From: Candidatus Aenigmatarchaeota archaeon
GTDB lineage: Archaea; Aenigmatarchaeota; Aenigmatarchaeia; CG10238-14; SCSR01
Direction of reading: 5' to 3'
Length of the DNA: 64,000 bases
NCBI GenBank assembly: GCA_016187385.1
Contig: JACPJU010000001.1
Coordinates: 649,144 to 713,143, forward strand
Under the pieces are notes generated by a model, which saw only the letters and a program-made list of their open reading frames with translations, was not told the DNA's origin and ran no database searches. A program made the translations under genes and the position numbers. Shown here piece by piece: positions 32,810 to 40,153 of the stretch (positions within the stretch are counted from its first letter, which is position 1; each line of letters begins with the position of its first letter).

Positions 32810-33298
32810 ATGGTCTTGGAATATCTCCAGGGATTGATAACTCAAGGGAGCTACATAGCAATCTTCTTGGCAAGCCTCATCAGTTCCGCAAGCGTTTTCC
32901 TGCCAATTTTCCCGTCTTACATCCCGATAATCATTGGCATCGGTGCCGGTCTGAATCCTGTTATTGTCGGACTACTCGGTGGCATAGGTTCTGCTCTAGG
33001 CGAGTCCGTCGGTTATTTTGTTGGTTTGGGCGGCAGCGCTTCAATAGAAAGATTCAAGCGAAGAACACCAAAATTCCTCAAGAGATTCGAAGGCTTCTAT
33101 TCCAAAATCGGCTTTTGGGTCATCCTGATATTCGCATTCATACCATCCCCCTTTGATATTATTGGCGTCATGAGCGGTGCGTCCAAATACGATCTGAAAA
33201 AATTCCTTTTAGCCCTGTTTATCGGCAGGATATCAAGAGCATTCCTGATAGCATACGCATCATATCTTGTCATACCGTGGGCATTGCGTATCATCTAG
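32810..33298 (+). CDS. DedA/VTT-family membrane protein
   Basis: A 162-residue membrane protein of the DedA (SNARE-associated/VTT) superfamily, whose members flip or transport lipids. It has 'SASVFLPIFPSYIPIIIGIGAGLNPVIVGLLGGIGSALGESVGYFVG' (re-entrant loop with the G-x3-G-E element) and 'IPSPFDIIGVMSGASKYDLKKFLLALFIGRISRAFLIAY' with the conserved Arg. Four to five helices. The substrate is unknown. Confidence 0.83.
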   Translation: MVLEYLQGLITQGSYIAIFLASLISSASVFLPIFPSYIPIIIGIGAGLNPVIVGLLGGIGSALGESVGYFVGLGGSASIERFKRRTPKFLKRFEGFYSKIGFWVILIFAFIPSPFDIIGVMSGASKYDLKKFLLALFIGRISRAFLIAYASYLVIPWALRII

Positions 33299-33377
33299 CA
33301 CTATTATAGATTTCTGTCCGCAAAGATATACATTCCCCCAGCCGTTATGCTTTAAAACTGTGTAAAAGGATGTTATT

Positions 33378-33449
33378 TTCGCGACCCGACTTAAGGGTCC
33401 AAGGAGTGAATACGCCTAATTTACACCTCACTTCCTTCTCATTTTTTTA
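33378..33449 (+). ncRNA. Candidate structured small RNA
   Basis: A gene-free stretch with promoter-, fold- and terminator-like parts. TATA-like GCTTTAAAAC (33349-33358) sits about 25 bases before the predicted 5' end. Two hairpins follow: GACCC-(7 nt)-GGGTC (33383-33399) and GGAGTGA...TCACTTCC with one bulge (33403-33435). A run of seven T begins at 33442. No ORF fits. It converges on tRNA-Val. It might alternatively be a read-through terminator of the DedA gene. Confidence 0.4.
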
Positions 33450-33458
33450 TTATTATGA

Positions 33459-33560
33459 TGGGTTCGAGGAGAATCGAACTCCTGTTCGTACCAAATTGAG
33501 CATTGGCTCGTCAAGGTACTGTCCTTTAATGGTTAACTTCTACCACTAGACTACGAACCC
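33459..33560 (-). tRNA. tRNA-Val (GAC) with two insertions
   Basis: Acceptor GGGTTCG/CGAACCC, D stem GTCT/GGAC, anticodon stem GTACC/GGTAC with loop starting TTGACG (anticodon GAC), T arm AGGAG-TTCGATT-CTCCT. The arms match archaeal tRNA-Val. Between G37 and the 3' stem there are 16 bases instead of 1, indicating a canonical-site intron of about 15 nt. The D loop is 23 bases instead of 8-11, indicating another extra segment of 12-15 nt. A TATA box (TTTTTAAATAG) lies about 30 bases upstream. CCA is not encoded. Confidence 0.85.
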
Positions 33561-33820
33561 GTATGATAAATAAAACTTTCACTATTTAAAAATATGAAAG
33601 AGGAAGCAATATACTGAAAGTAAAGCTGAATTTGTTGAGAAAAACAGTTAAGACGGTTAAAAGGAAGAAATAAGAGAATTTTTGACTGGAATAAATCGTG
33701 ATATGTTTCTATTAATTTATACGAGGCTCAGATTACCTTATTTGTAAAACATGTGGGAAATGAACCCCTCCGAAAGTCGTATATATCCAATTTACAAAAT
33801 TCTTAAGATGGTCGATAAAA

Positions 33821-34510
33821 ATGGAGAAAGAAATAGAAGTAGAGCCATCAGAAGACTTGGCATATTGGGTAGGTGCTGTACAAACTGATGGTTGTATTTC
33901 TGAATATTATCCAAAAGGTAAGAAACATTCTGAGATAGGAATACATTTTGGCGTATGCAGCAAATCTCTCCCCATGGTAGAAAAAGTTAGAAGTTTCGGT
34001 TATCGAGTCTTGAAGAGATATGGTAAAATTTACAAATTACAGAAAGGCGACCATTGGCTTTATCATATAAAAGTTAAACAATTACTCGACATATTTAAGG
34101 GGTTGGATATTAAATTCGGTGATCCACCTATACCTCCTAAATGGGTCTTGGAGAAATCTGAATTTTTTGGAGCATATTTAGCTGGAGTAGTGGATGGTGA
34201 TGGGTGCATTGTAGTCAAAAGACCTGTGTATCCACAGTGTGTAATTTCAATAACTAGCGGTTCGTTTCAAACCAGCTTAAAAGATTCTATAACTAGAATT
34301 CTTGGTTGTTCGACCTTTCAATGTATTACTAGGAGAACTACCATATTAGATGGTAGTATAATAAAAGGTACAGGATATTATTTACAGTTCTACGTTTCTA
34401 TGAAAACTGCAAAATTTGTATCCGATTTCATTATACCTCATTTACAAATAGCACATAAAAAAGATAAACTCGAGAAATTTATTAGGACAAGATACCCTTT
34501 GCTAAATTAG
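33821..34510 (+). CDS. Free-standing LAGLIDADG homing endonuclease
   Basis: A 229-residue protein with two LAGLIDADG motifs: 'LAYWVGAVQTDGC' near residue 13 and 'GAYLAGVVDGDGC' near 120, each starting one half of a monomeric two-domain endonuclease. The acidic catalytic residues are intact. There is no intein splicing domain and no visible host intron around it, so it is a stand-alone mobile gene or a relic of one. The 260-base spacer before it holds only the tRNA-Val promoter and, as far as I can see, nothing else. Confidence 0.88.
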   Translation: MEKEIEVEPSEDLAYWVGAVQTDGCISEYYPKGKKHSEIGIHFGVCSKSLPMVEKVRSFGYRVLKRYGKIYKLQKGDHWLYHIKVKQLLDIFKGLDIKFGDPPIPPKWVLEKSEFFGAYLAGVVDGDGCIVVKRPVYPQCVISITSGSFQTSLKDSITRILGCSTFQCITRRTTILDGSIIKGTGYYLQFYVSMKTAKFVSDFIIPHLQIAHKKDKLEKFIRTRYPLLN

Positions 34511-34571
34511 ATTTTATACAGATATTATTATCCCCTCCTTTAATTTTTTCGAAAAAGCCGATTAAATTCTA

Positions 34572-35306
34572 TCATTTTATTATCCTAAAATGCACAAACA
34601 AGTTCATCAAAAGCAACATCGGTATAAACATATCAATCGATGTGAACTGTTGAACCGCAAATATGGTTGCGGCAAGCAAGATACCTTCTAGTACCATCCC
34701 CTTGGTTGTAATTGCGCTTGTCTTTGGCTCAACAACCATTACACTCGCGAAAAACAGCAGCGGATAACTGATAAGGTTCAACGAGAGCTCACTTGATGTC
34801 ACAAAGCTGGAGACAGATATAAGAGCAACAGAAAGAAGATAGAACGTCACGGCAAGCGGCAACCTACCGATCAGATAGTCTGAAAATAGGAACAGGAAAA
34901 CCGCGGGTGTTACAAATGCCCACCACGCCGGAGGACTGTTGAAGACAATCCATGCGAACAGCAAACCAAATGCAGCTGGGTTGAACAACTTTCTGTTTTC
35001 AATCTTAATTATATGCTTGTGAAGAATCGCGACCAGGCTGACAATAATCTGAACGTAAACAGGACTGGGCGACATAACCATGGCCAAAATAAGCCCTGTG
35101 ATTATCGCATCTTTTGGAAATTTCGTCTTTCCGGATTTAATCTTCTTCACGACAAAATCTGCAATCCCGGCGACCAACGGTACAAGAACCAGCTGAATCA
35201 CAAATGATGAAGCAAACCCTAGAAAAAACACTGCGCTTACAGCAGTGACTATCAGCGCGAATATCGTGTAATAGTAAGAGTCAACCCTTCTGATACTTTC
35301 GAGCAT
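34572..35306 (-). CDS. RnfD/NqrB-like membrane protein
   Basis: A 244-residue polytopic protein with about eight helices. 'DAIITGLILAMVMSPSPVYVQIIVSLVAILHKHIIKIENRKLFNPAAFGLL' matches the RnfD/NqrB family, whose larger members bind FMN and translocate ions. This protein is short and stands alone without other Rnf subunits, so its role may differ. It overlaps nothing and lies 3 bases after the methyltransferase gene. Confidence 0.75.
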   Translation of the reverse strand: MLESIRRVDSYYYTIFALIVTAVSAVFFLGFASSFVIQLVLVPLVAGIADFVVKKIKSGKTKFPKDAIITGLILAMVMSPSPVYVQIIVSLVAILHKHIIKIENRKLFNPAAFGLLFAWIVFNSPPAWWAFVTPAVFLFLFSDYLIGRLPLAVTFYLLSVALISVSSFVTSSELSLNLISYPLLFFASVMVVEPKTSAITTKGMVLEGILLAATIFAVQQFTSIDMFIPMLLLMNLFVHFRIIK

Positions 35307-35309
35307 TGA

Positions 35310-35813
35310 TTAAATTTTGTACAAGTATGAATAAAAATGTCCTGTTCTTATCCTTTTCACTTCCTTCCAGCCTTCTATAGGATGGCTGGCAGATACTATC
35401 ATCGTTCCCTTATTCAATTCCTTTTTGAATTTGGATTTCAATCTTTGCGTCAGCTTGTGTGAAAGATATATAATCACAACAGTAGCATCTTTGATATTTT
35501 CTTCGAACAAATCATCTTTGATTATCCGAACTCGTTCATTCTTTACAAGCAACTTGCTCAGCCAGAACATGAACGGATTCTTTTCTATGCCGACAGCTTT
35601 GGCTCCGAATTCTTCTGCTGCAATTGCAAGCACCCTTCCGTCGCCTGACCCTAAATCATAAACAATGTCGCTCTTTTCTATGCCAGCTAATTTCAGCATC
35701 TCTCTTATCGTGTTCTTTGGTAATGGAATCGGTGGCGCTTCATTGCGTATCAATTCCCACCATAACCAGAATAGAAAAGGCAGCGGGAGCAGCAAAAGCC
35801 AGTACCAGTCCAT
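35310..35813 (-). CDS. Membrane-anchored class I SAM-dependent methyltransferase
   Basis: A 167-residue protein with one N-terminal membrane helix ('WYWLLLLPLPFLFWLWW') followed by a compact Rossmann methyltransferase: 'DIVYDLGSGDGRVLAIAAEEFGAKAVGIEKNP' is motif I and post-I, 'IIKDDLFE' motif II and 'VVIIYLSHKL' motif IV. The target is unknown; similar archaeal proteins have been linked to lysine methylation of soluble targets. Upstream member of a two-gene unit with the RnfD-like gene. Confidence 0.83.
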   Translation of the reverse strand: MDWYWLLLLPLPFLFWLWWELIRNEAPPIPLPKNTIREMLKLAGIEKSDIVYDLGSGDGRVLAIAAEEFGAKAVGIEKNPFMFWLSKLLVKNERVRIIKDDLFEENIKDATVVIIYLSHKLTQRLKSKFKKELNKGTMIVSASHPIEGWKEVKRIRTGHFYSYLYKI

Positions 35814-35874
35814 GTATTAGATTCTATTTTCGTAATTTAATGAATACCGACAAACAAATCTAGTAGGGAGGTTC

Positions 35875-36075
35875 GTCTTTGACTATGATGATGGATTTAA
35901 TCCAGATCACTCAGAAAGACTTCATGCTATTTCAGATTACCTAAAACCAACACTGAAGCTATTATACGGACTATCAGATGAAAGTGCGAGAACTTTGGTT
36001 AAATCCAAGGGAAACGGGACATTGGATAGTTTAGTCGTTCCTGTATCCAATAAGAGCGCTGAGGGTGGACGCTAG
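35875..36075 (+). pseudogene. Protein-like frame lacking a start codon
   Basis: The frame reads 'FVFDYDDGFNPDHSERLHAISDYL' through 'PVSNKSAEGGR' and looks like real protein sequence, but from the upstream stop there is no ATG, GTG or TTG. GGGAGG at 35866-35871 would fit a start near 35872-35875 (TTC or GTC). A competing ATG frame starting at 35884 gives only about 20 residues. It may be a 5'-truncated relic, or have an unusual start. No family recognised. Confidence 0.3.
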
Positions 36076-36099
36076 AATTAACCTACATACTATAACAAA

Positions 36100-36468
36100 T
36101 TAATCAGAATTATTTTCTGGAAGTTTAAGAGCACTTAATAATGTTCTATCCATTTCATACTGAAATCTTTCGTCTTGTTTCAGTGCCCTATCTAATTCAA
36201 AGTCTATATCTTGATATAGCTCTTCTGGTGTTGGATGTAAAGTAGGATAGCCAAGAGCTTGACGAACAGTACTCTGCGCTCTGAGAAGTCTGCTATTTAG
36301 TTCTTTGGGATCAGCTTCTACAAGTAGATAAACACGACATTTATACTCTGGAGCACCAGCTATCACTACAGCATCTTTTGCTCTTTGTAATTGAGCCCAG
36401 ATATCGTACCCCATATTTTGTTTTAGTTTCAAAGACTTATATATGATATCCACATTTGCCTTTACCAA
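36100..36468 (-). CDS. Hypothetical protein
   Basis: A 122-residue soluble protein, mostly helical, acidic at the C terminus ('ALKLPENNSD'). A single strand-like 'CRVYLLVEADP' lies in the middle. Possible starts are TTG 36468, GTG 36453 (better placed after AAAGG) and ATG 36414. No family recognised. It lies between a degenerate frame and tRNA-Ser. Confidence 0.5.
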   Translation of the reverse strand: MVKANVDIIYKSLKLKQNMGYDIWAQLQRAKDAVVIAGAPEYKCRVYLLVEADPKELNSRLLRAQSTVRQALGYPTLHPTPEELYQDIDFELDRALKQDERFQYEMDRTLLSALKLPENNSD

Positions 36469-36499
36469 AAAATGATTTTTAATACTAATGTTTAATTAG

Positions 36500-36602
36500 C
36501 GCTGGAGGCGAGATTTGAACTCGCAAGTAGCAAGCTACGCAAGGTTAGCAACCTTACACATCCTTACAGATTTTGTGCCATACCTAGTTAGGCGACTCCA
36601 GC
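36500..36602 (-). tRNA. tRNA-Ser (GCU) with about 20 extra bases before the anticodon arm
   Basis: Acceptor GCTGGAG/CTCCAGC, D arm GCC-(11)-GGC, anticodon arm TAAGG-TTGCTAA-CCTTG giving anticodon GCT, a class II variable arm GTAGC-TT-GCTAC, T arm GCGAG-TTCAAAT-CTCGC and discriminator G73 all fit tRNA-Ser. Between the D arm and anticodon arm there are about 20 bases instead of one, including a copy of TGTAAGG that is repeated at the start of the anticodon stem. This is probably a non-canonical intron. Confidence 0.87.
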
Positions 36603-36649
36603 ATACATAGATGATAGCAGTTAGTATTAAAATAAATTACTTCTTCTTA

Positions 36650-36787
36650 TGTCCCATATGGGACAAAGGTGTAAGACATCTTACATAGGATATGTGAAAT
36701 ACGTATTTCAATGTCCCACGTGGGACATATTCTTTCCCACAAGATTAAGCCTTCTGACAAATTCCTATTGTAACACGTGTTACAATA
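36650..36787. promoter_or_regulatory. Cluster of five palindromes upstream of tRNA-Ser and orf 36840
   Basis: In order: TGTCCCATATGGGACA (36650), TGTAAGACATCTTACA (36670, CA centre), TGAAATACGTATTTCA (36695), TGTCCCACGTGGGACA (36712) and a 22-bp palindrome around TGTAACACGTGTTACA (36766-36787). All are 16 bp or built on 16 bp with TG...CA ends. Centres are 20, 25, 17 and 57 bp apart. They fill the 237-base spacer between divergent tRNA-Ser and the hypothetical gene; the TATA of the latter (GTTTATATAAT, 36809) lies just after the last palindrome. Confidence 0.7.
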
Positions 36788-36839
36788 TAAGCTGCGACAA
36801 AGCGAAAGGTTTATATAATTTATCGGTAATCTGTTCAAT

Positions 36840-37217
36840 ATGGGAAGTTACATCGAGTTAAATGATACATTACAGATAACAACAGAACAGGGTTTCCCCT
36901 CTGATGTATTGAATTTAGAATTACATAGAAGAAATCCTATCAGATTAGATGATGTAGCGGATAGGTTATTTGAATTTCATGATAAACCGGGGGCAAGGGT
37001 CTATCATCCTGCACCAAATAGATGTTTCTTAGTCCACAATATAGATGATAAATGGTTGTATTGGGGAAAAATTATAATGTTTGAACAAACTATAATGGGA
37101 GAAAGCCGCGAAACCCAAAAAACTTCAGGAAAATATAGAATCATAGAGATATATGATCCAGAGTATCAAGAACAGATTACCAGACATGAATCGCCTGATG
37201 GGTTGAGCTATTTCTAA
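36840..37217 (+). CDS. Hypothetical protein controlled by palindrome cluster
   Basis: A 125-residue soluble, probably beta-rich protein ('NRCFLVHNIDDKWLYWGKIIMFEQTIMG', 'GKYRIIEIYDPEY'). No family recognised. TATA (GTTTATATAAT) is about 25-30 bases before the ATG, so translation is probably leaderless. The five-palindrome cluster lies directly upstream, making this the best candidate target of whatever binds there. Confidence 0.55.
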   Translation: MGSYIELNDTLQITTEQGFPSDVLNLELHRRNPIRLDDVADRLFEFHDKPGARVYHPAPNRCFLVHNIDDKWLYWGKIIMFEQTIMGESRETQKTSGKYRIIEIYDPEYQEQITRHESPDGLSYF

Positions 37218-37280
37218 TAGATGGTAAGATTGATTGCAACAACTATTTAAATTAATTCTTCCAATTATATATACGATAGC

Positions 37281-37610
37281 ATGCCAGTAACAGTAAAAGA
37301 CATTGCGGACATGTTTTCCAAGGACGTTTTCACTAACAAAGGTTTCTATTGCGGCAAGCTGACTGACATGGAATTTGACCTGTCAAGATACAAGGTAAGG
37401 GCTATTGTGCTGGAAGCCGCTAAAAATTCTGTTTTGGGAAGTCTTGTGGGCGGCAAGCGGGGGGTTGTCATTCCTTATACGATGGTCCAGTCTGTCGGCG
37501 ATGTTGTCATAATCAAGCATGTGGGCGAAGCCAGTCTGGCTGAAGAATCAGCGGCACTGGAAGAAGAGTCAGAACTAACACCTGTTCCAGCAGGACGCGG
37601 AAGACGATAA
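37281..37610 (+). CDS. PRC-barrel domain protein
   Basis: A 109-residue protein. Residues 1-80 form a PRC-barrel ('VKDIADMFSKDVFTNKGFYCGKLTDMEFDLSRYKVRAIVL', 'GVVIPYTMVQSVGDVVIIKH'), a small beta barrel used in RNA processing (RimM) and photosynthetic reaction centres. The tail is acidic, then 'AGRGRR'. Archaeal stand-alone PRC proteins have been linked to cell division (CdpB group), which fits the nearby ftsZ, but this is inference. Confidence 0.8.
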   Translation: MPVTVKDIADMFSKDVFTNKGFYCGKLTDMEFDLSRYKVRAIVLEAAKNSVLGSLVGGKRGVVIPYTMVQSVGDVVIIKHVGEASLAEESAALEEESELTPVPAGRGRR

Positions 37611-37622
37611 GTTGAATTTCTC

Positions 37623-38057
37623 CTAATCGAGATAGTTGGATAACCTAGGTTTTTGTATTAAGATTCTATCGGATATATTTCCAACACCCATCAATGCTAC
37701 AGTGGTATTGCTTTGTATCTGTGTTTCCTCATTTGCAATCCCAAGATTGTAAAAAACCATCTGCACATTTCCTGATTTTGCTGTTTCTGCGTTATCATGC
37801 AATTCCTTAAGAGTCTCGTAAGGTAGACACTGCATAATCTCCTTCCCATGTCCATTATCAGCACCTTTTTTGCATTTCCCAAGCAATTCCGAAGCTTTTC
37901 GAGCTCGAGAAAGATAAAAGTCTATCAAAGGAAAAACCTTGAATGGTTCGTATGTCTCGCAGACACCATCTAACGATTCTATCGCCTTTCCCAACATTTT
38001 AACATGCTTTTCTTCTGTTACGATTTGGTATTCTTTCTTTGATATTGTTACAGCCAT
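37623..38057 (-). CDS. Hypothetical protein
   Basis: A 144-residue, mainly helical protein with three cysteines ('GVCETYE', 'GKCKKGAD', 'MQCLPYE'). No family recognised. It lies downstream of ftsZ on the same strand, separated by a hairpin and a possible micro-ORF. A GGAGGAAT sequence upstream of the ATG serves as SD. Confidence 0.5.
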   Translation of the reverse strand: MAVTISKKEYQIVTEEKHVKMLGKAIESLDGVCETYEPFKVFPLIDFYLSRARKASELLGKCKKGADNGHGKEIMQCLPYETLKELHDNAETAKSGNVQMVFYNLGIANEETQIQSNTTVALMGVGNISDRILIQKPRLSNYLD

Positions 38058-38113
38058 CTTATTCCTCCTCTATAAATAACAGTAAGAAAAATCAAAAATG
38101 AAAGCAAAAAACT

Positions 38114-38185
38114 CTACTCAAACATTTCTGATTCTTCCACGTCGTACTCTACTTCTTCGAGCGGATCCCATATGTCGTCTTCCAT
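38114..38185 (-). CDS. Possible 23-residue acidic micropeptide downstream of ftsZ
   Basis: The ORF reads 'MEDDIWDPLEEVEYDVEESE' plus MFE: 11 acidic residues, no basic ones, and a hydrophobic periodicity. GAGGATGAT lies about 8 bases before the ATG. It is 48 bases after the ftsZ stop and beyond a strong hairpin. Acidic short peptides can bind division proteins, but nothing here proves expression. Confidence 0.3.
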   Translation of the reverse strand: MEDDIWDPLEEVEYDVEESEMFE

Positions 38186-38215
38186 TTTTATCATCCTCTT
38201 TAGGGTGAAAGAAAA

Positions 38216-38237
38216 GATGAAGGGGTTGCCCTTCATC
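38216..38237 (-). terminator. Hairpin overlapping ftsZ stop codon
   Basis: GATGAAGGG-GTTG-CCCTTCATC is a perfect 9-bp stem with a 4-base loop, straddling the ftsZ stop. On the ftsZ strand it is followed by TTTTCTTTC. It looks like an intrinsic-type terminator or an RNA stability element. Confidence 0.6.
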
Positions 38238-39387
38238 GAATTACGTCAATTCCAAGTGTCTTGCTGATCTCCCTGACAACCGGAGCTTCTCTTGCGACAG
38301 GACCGAGTATGTACGGCGAGCGTACTCCTGTTATTATCGATATTACCTGAACTTTTCCTTCAAATTCTGGCAGAATTCTGGCTCCCCAGAATACTTGGGC
38401 CTGCGGATCTAAGCTTTGCGATACCCTTTCGCCAATCAGATTGACTTCGTCCAGCTTCAAGTCAGGACCACCTGTTATGTGGACCAACGCGCCTGATGCG
38501 CCGGCATAGTCAACCTCGAGCAATGGGTTCTGCAATGCTTTTGTTATTGCGTCGTCTGCTCTGTTGCTTGAATTGCTCTCGCCTACTCCGATAGACGCGA
38601 CACCGCCTGAGTGCATTACTGACCTTACGTCAGCGTAGTCTAGATTGACAAGACTAGGCAGTGTTATGGTTTCAGTGATTCCCTTGACCATGCTTGCTAT
38701 CAGTTCGTCGGCCACAGCAAACGCATTCTGAATAGACATGTTGCCAGCAAACTTGAGAAGCTTGTCGTTCTCGATTACGATAGCCGTATCGCAGACTTGC
38801 CTCACTGACGCTAATGCTTCTTCAGCTTTGTTTATTCTTGCGCCTTCCAGCTTGAACGGCATGGTTACTACTGCTATGACAATAGCGCCCATTGATTTTG
38901 CCAGTTCGCAAGCAACCGGTACAGATCCTGAGCCTGTTCCCTTGCCCAGACCTGCTATAGCGAATACTAGATCGCTACCGTCAAGAGATTCCTTGATTTC
39001 ATTTCTTGACTCTTCTGCAGCTTTGCGGCCTACGTCCGGTATACCGCCAGCGCCCAATCCTCTTGTCAATTCCTTTCCAATGAGGATCTTCTTGTCTGCC
39101 TTGCCTACTGCAAGGTGCTTGGCGTCTGTATTTATGGAAGTAGTCGCCGCACCTTCGACTCCCATTTCTGTTAGCCTGGTGACAGCATTCTGTCCAGCTC
39201 CGCCGCAGCCGATGACGGATACTTTGGCTTTCTTTACAGAAAATCCAAATTCTTGCTCGGCCAATTTGTAATAGTCAACATTACTGAAAGTTGCTCCAGA
39301 TGTTGATTCTAGTTTGAATCTGTTTTGTAGAGATTCTTCGGTACTACCACCCGATCTTCCAATTGCATTTTGAATTATACTTTTCAT
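38233..39387 (-). CDS. ftsZ: Cell division protein FtsZ
   Basis: Tubulin-like GTPase forming the division ring. The 384-residue protein has an N-terminal extension of about 50 residues, 'KVSVIGCGGAGQNAVTRL', the tubulin signature region 'AIAGLGKGTGSGSVPVA', 'MPFKLEGARINKAEEAL' and the T7 loop 'NLDYADVRSVM', then a C-terminal domain ending 'KTLGIDVIR', an archaeal-type tail. Oddity: the usual GGGTG(T/S)G reads GKGTGSG, with Lys replacing a signature Gly. SD GGAGG precedes the ATG. Upstream lie a TATA flanked by ACCC/GGGT and phased TCTCGTT repeats. Confidence 0.95.
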   Translation of the reverse strand: MKSIIQNAIGRSGGSTEESLQNRFKLESTSGATFSNVDYYKLAEQEFGFSVKKAKVSVIGCGGAGQNAVTRLTEMGVEGAATTSINTDAKHLAVGKADKKILIGKELTRGLGAGGIPDVGRKAAEESRNEIKESLDGSDLVFAIAGLGKGTGSGSVPVACELAKSMGAIVIAVVTMPFKLEGARINKAEEALASVRQVCDTAIVIENDKLLKFAGNMSIQNAFAVADELIASMVKGITETITLPSLVNLDYADVRSVMHSGGVASIGVGESNSSNRADDAITKALQNPLLEVDYAGASGALVHITGGPDLKLDEVNLIGERVSQSLDPQAQVFWGARILPEFEGKVQVISIITGVRSPYILGPVAREAPVVREISKTLGIDVIR

Positions 39388-39430
39388 TTTAGTCCTCCTC
39401 TCTTTTGCGAAATATATTTCACATCATCGA

Positions 39431-39551
39431 AAACCCTTTATAAATGGGTCCCGAATACTTTGTTACGAGAACGAGATTAGAGAGATAGGTGTGACTAAAA
39501 CGAGAGTTACACGAGATTTAACGAAACGAGATTAACGAGATTTAAACGAGT
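39431..39551 (-). promoter_or_regulatory. ftsZ promoter with phased CTCGT repeats
   Basis: The ftsZ TATA box sits in ACCCATTTATAAAGGGT (minus strand), a TATA flanked by inverted ACCC/GGGT. Upstream, ACGAG (plus strand) recurs at 39465, 39471, 39500, 39511, 39526, 39535 and 39546, with an ACGAA at 39521; much of this has 9-11 bp spacing, close to one helical turn. This suggests an array of activator or repressor sites. The rest of the 320-base spacer up to 39708 is AT-rich and shows nothing else I can name. Confidence 0.6.
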
Positions 39552-39708
39552 AAAATATATTCCACTTTGGCTTATAAATACTTATTGTAATTTCTATTCT
39601 ATATTTTCCTGTGGTCATGTTTCATTTTTTTAGAAATTTTTGATGTGAAAATTTAATTTTTTAATTGTGTATGGAAATATTTTTGCATACAAGCAGTTGT
39701 GTACAACA

Positions 39709-40131
39709 TTAGACATGTTTGTTCGCTATGTTGTACAGAGAATCAGCATACATCATTAACCTTTCTGATGCAATCGTGACAAGATTGACTGAGAAATCCA
39801 CTGCATCAACAACTTCTTTTGGAAGAAAACCGCCTGCCATCGGATCAAGATGATTGAGAACCCCGTTGGCGTGCAAAAATGATCCGATAATGTAAGGTGC
39901 CATCTTCAGTTTTCTTGGAAGAACTTTCGTCACACCATAGACACTTGCATACTCCATTCCCAATGCCAGTGCAAGCCCTGACGCATGTCCCAACTCTTCC
40001 ATTAGATGGTATGCTATAGCGTTTCCTTCCATGGCCACGCCTTCGAGATAGGAATCAATGAATGTGATACACACGTCAGCTATACTTGTTTCCACGTAAG
40101 CGACAGGCAATAGGTTTCTGACACCTTTCAT
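39709..40131 (-). CDS. Hypothetical helical protein
   Basis: A 140-residue protein, strongly helical with many Ala, Leu and Met ('MEELGHASGLALALGMEYASVYG'). The start at 40131 (MKGVRNLLPV) avoids the DEAD-box gene; the ORF-track N terminus is out-of-frame helicase sequence. It follows the helicase by 22 bases on the same strand and may share its transcript. No family recognised. Confidence 0.55.
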   Translation of the reverse strand: MKGVRNLLPVAYVETSIADVCITFIDSYLEGVAMEGNAIAYHLMEELGHASGLALALGMEYASVYGVTKVLPRKLKMAPYIIGSFLHANGVLNHLDPMAGGFLPKEVVDAVDFSVNLVTIASERLMMYADSLYNIANKHV

Positions 40132-40153
40132 AGAAATCCGAGTTCTTGTGAGC

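Noticed and set aside
33600-33672. Lys-rich frame ending '...KTVKTVKRKK' before the homing endonuclease
   Set aside because: No start codon or SD; too short and simple to call.
39388-39708. Replication origin in the AT-rich, repeat-bearing spacer upstream of ftsZ
   Set aside because: No ORB-like inverted repeats or orc1/cdc6 gene; the repeats are better placed as promoter elements.
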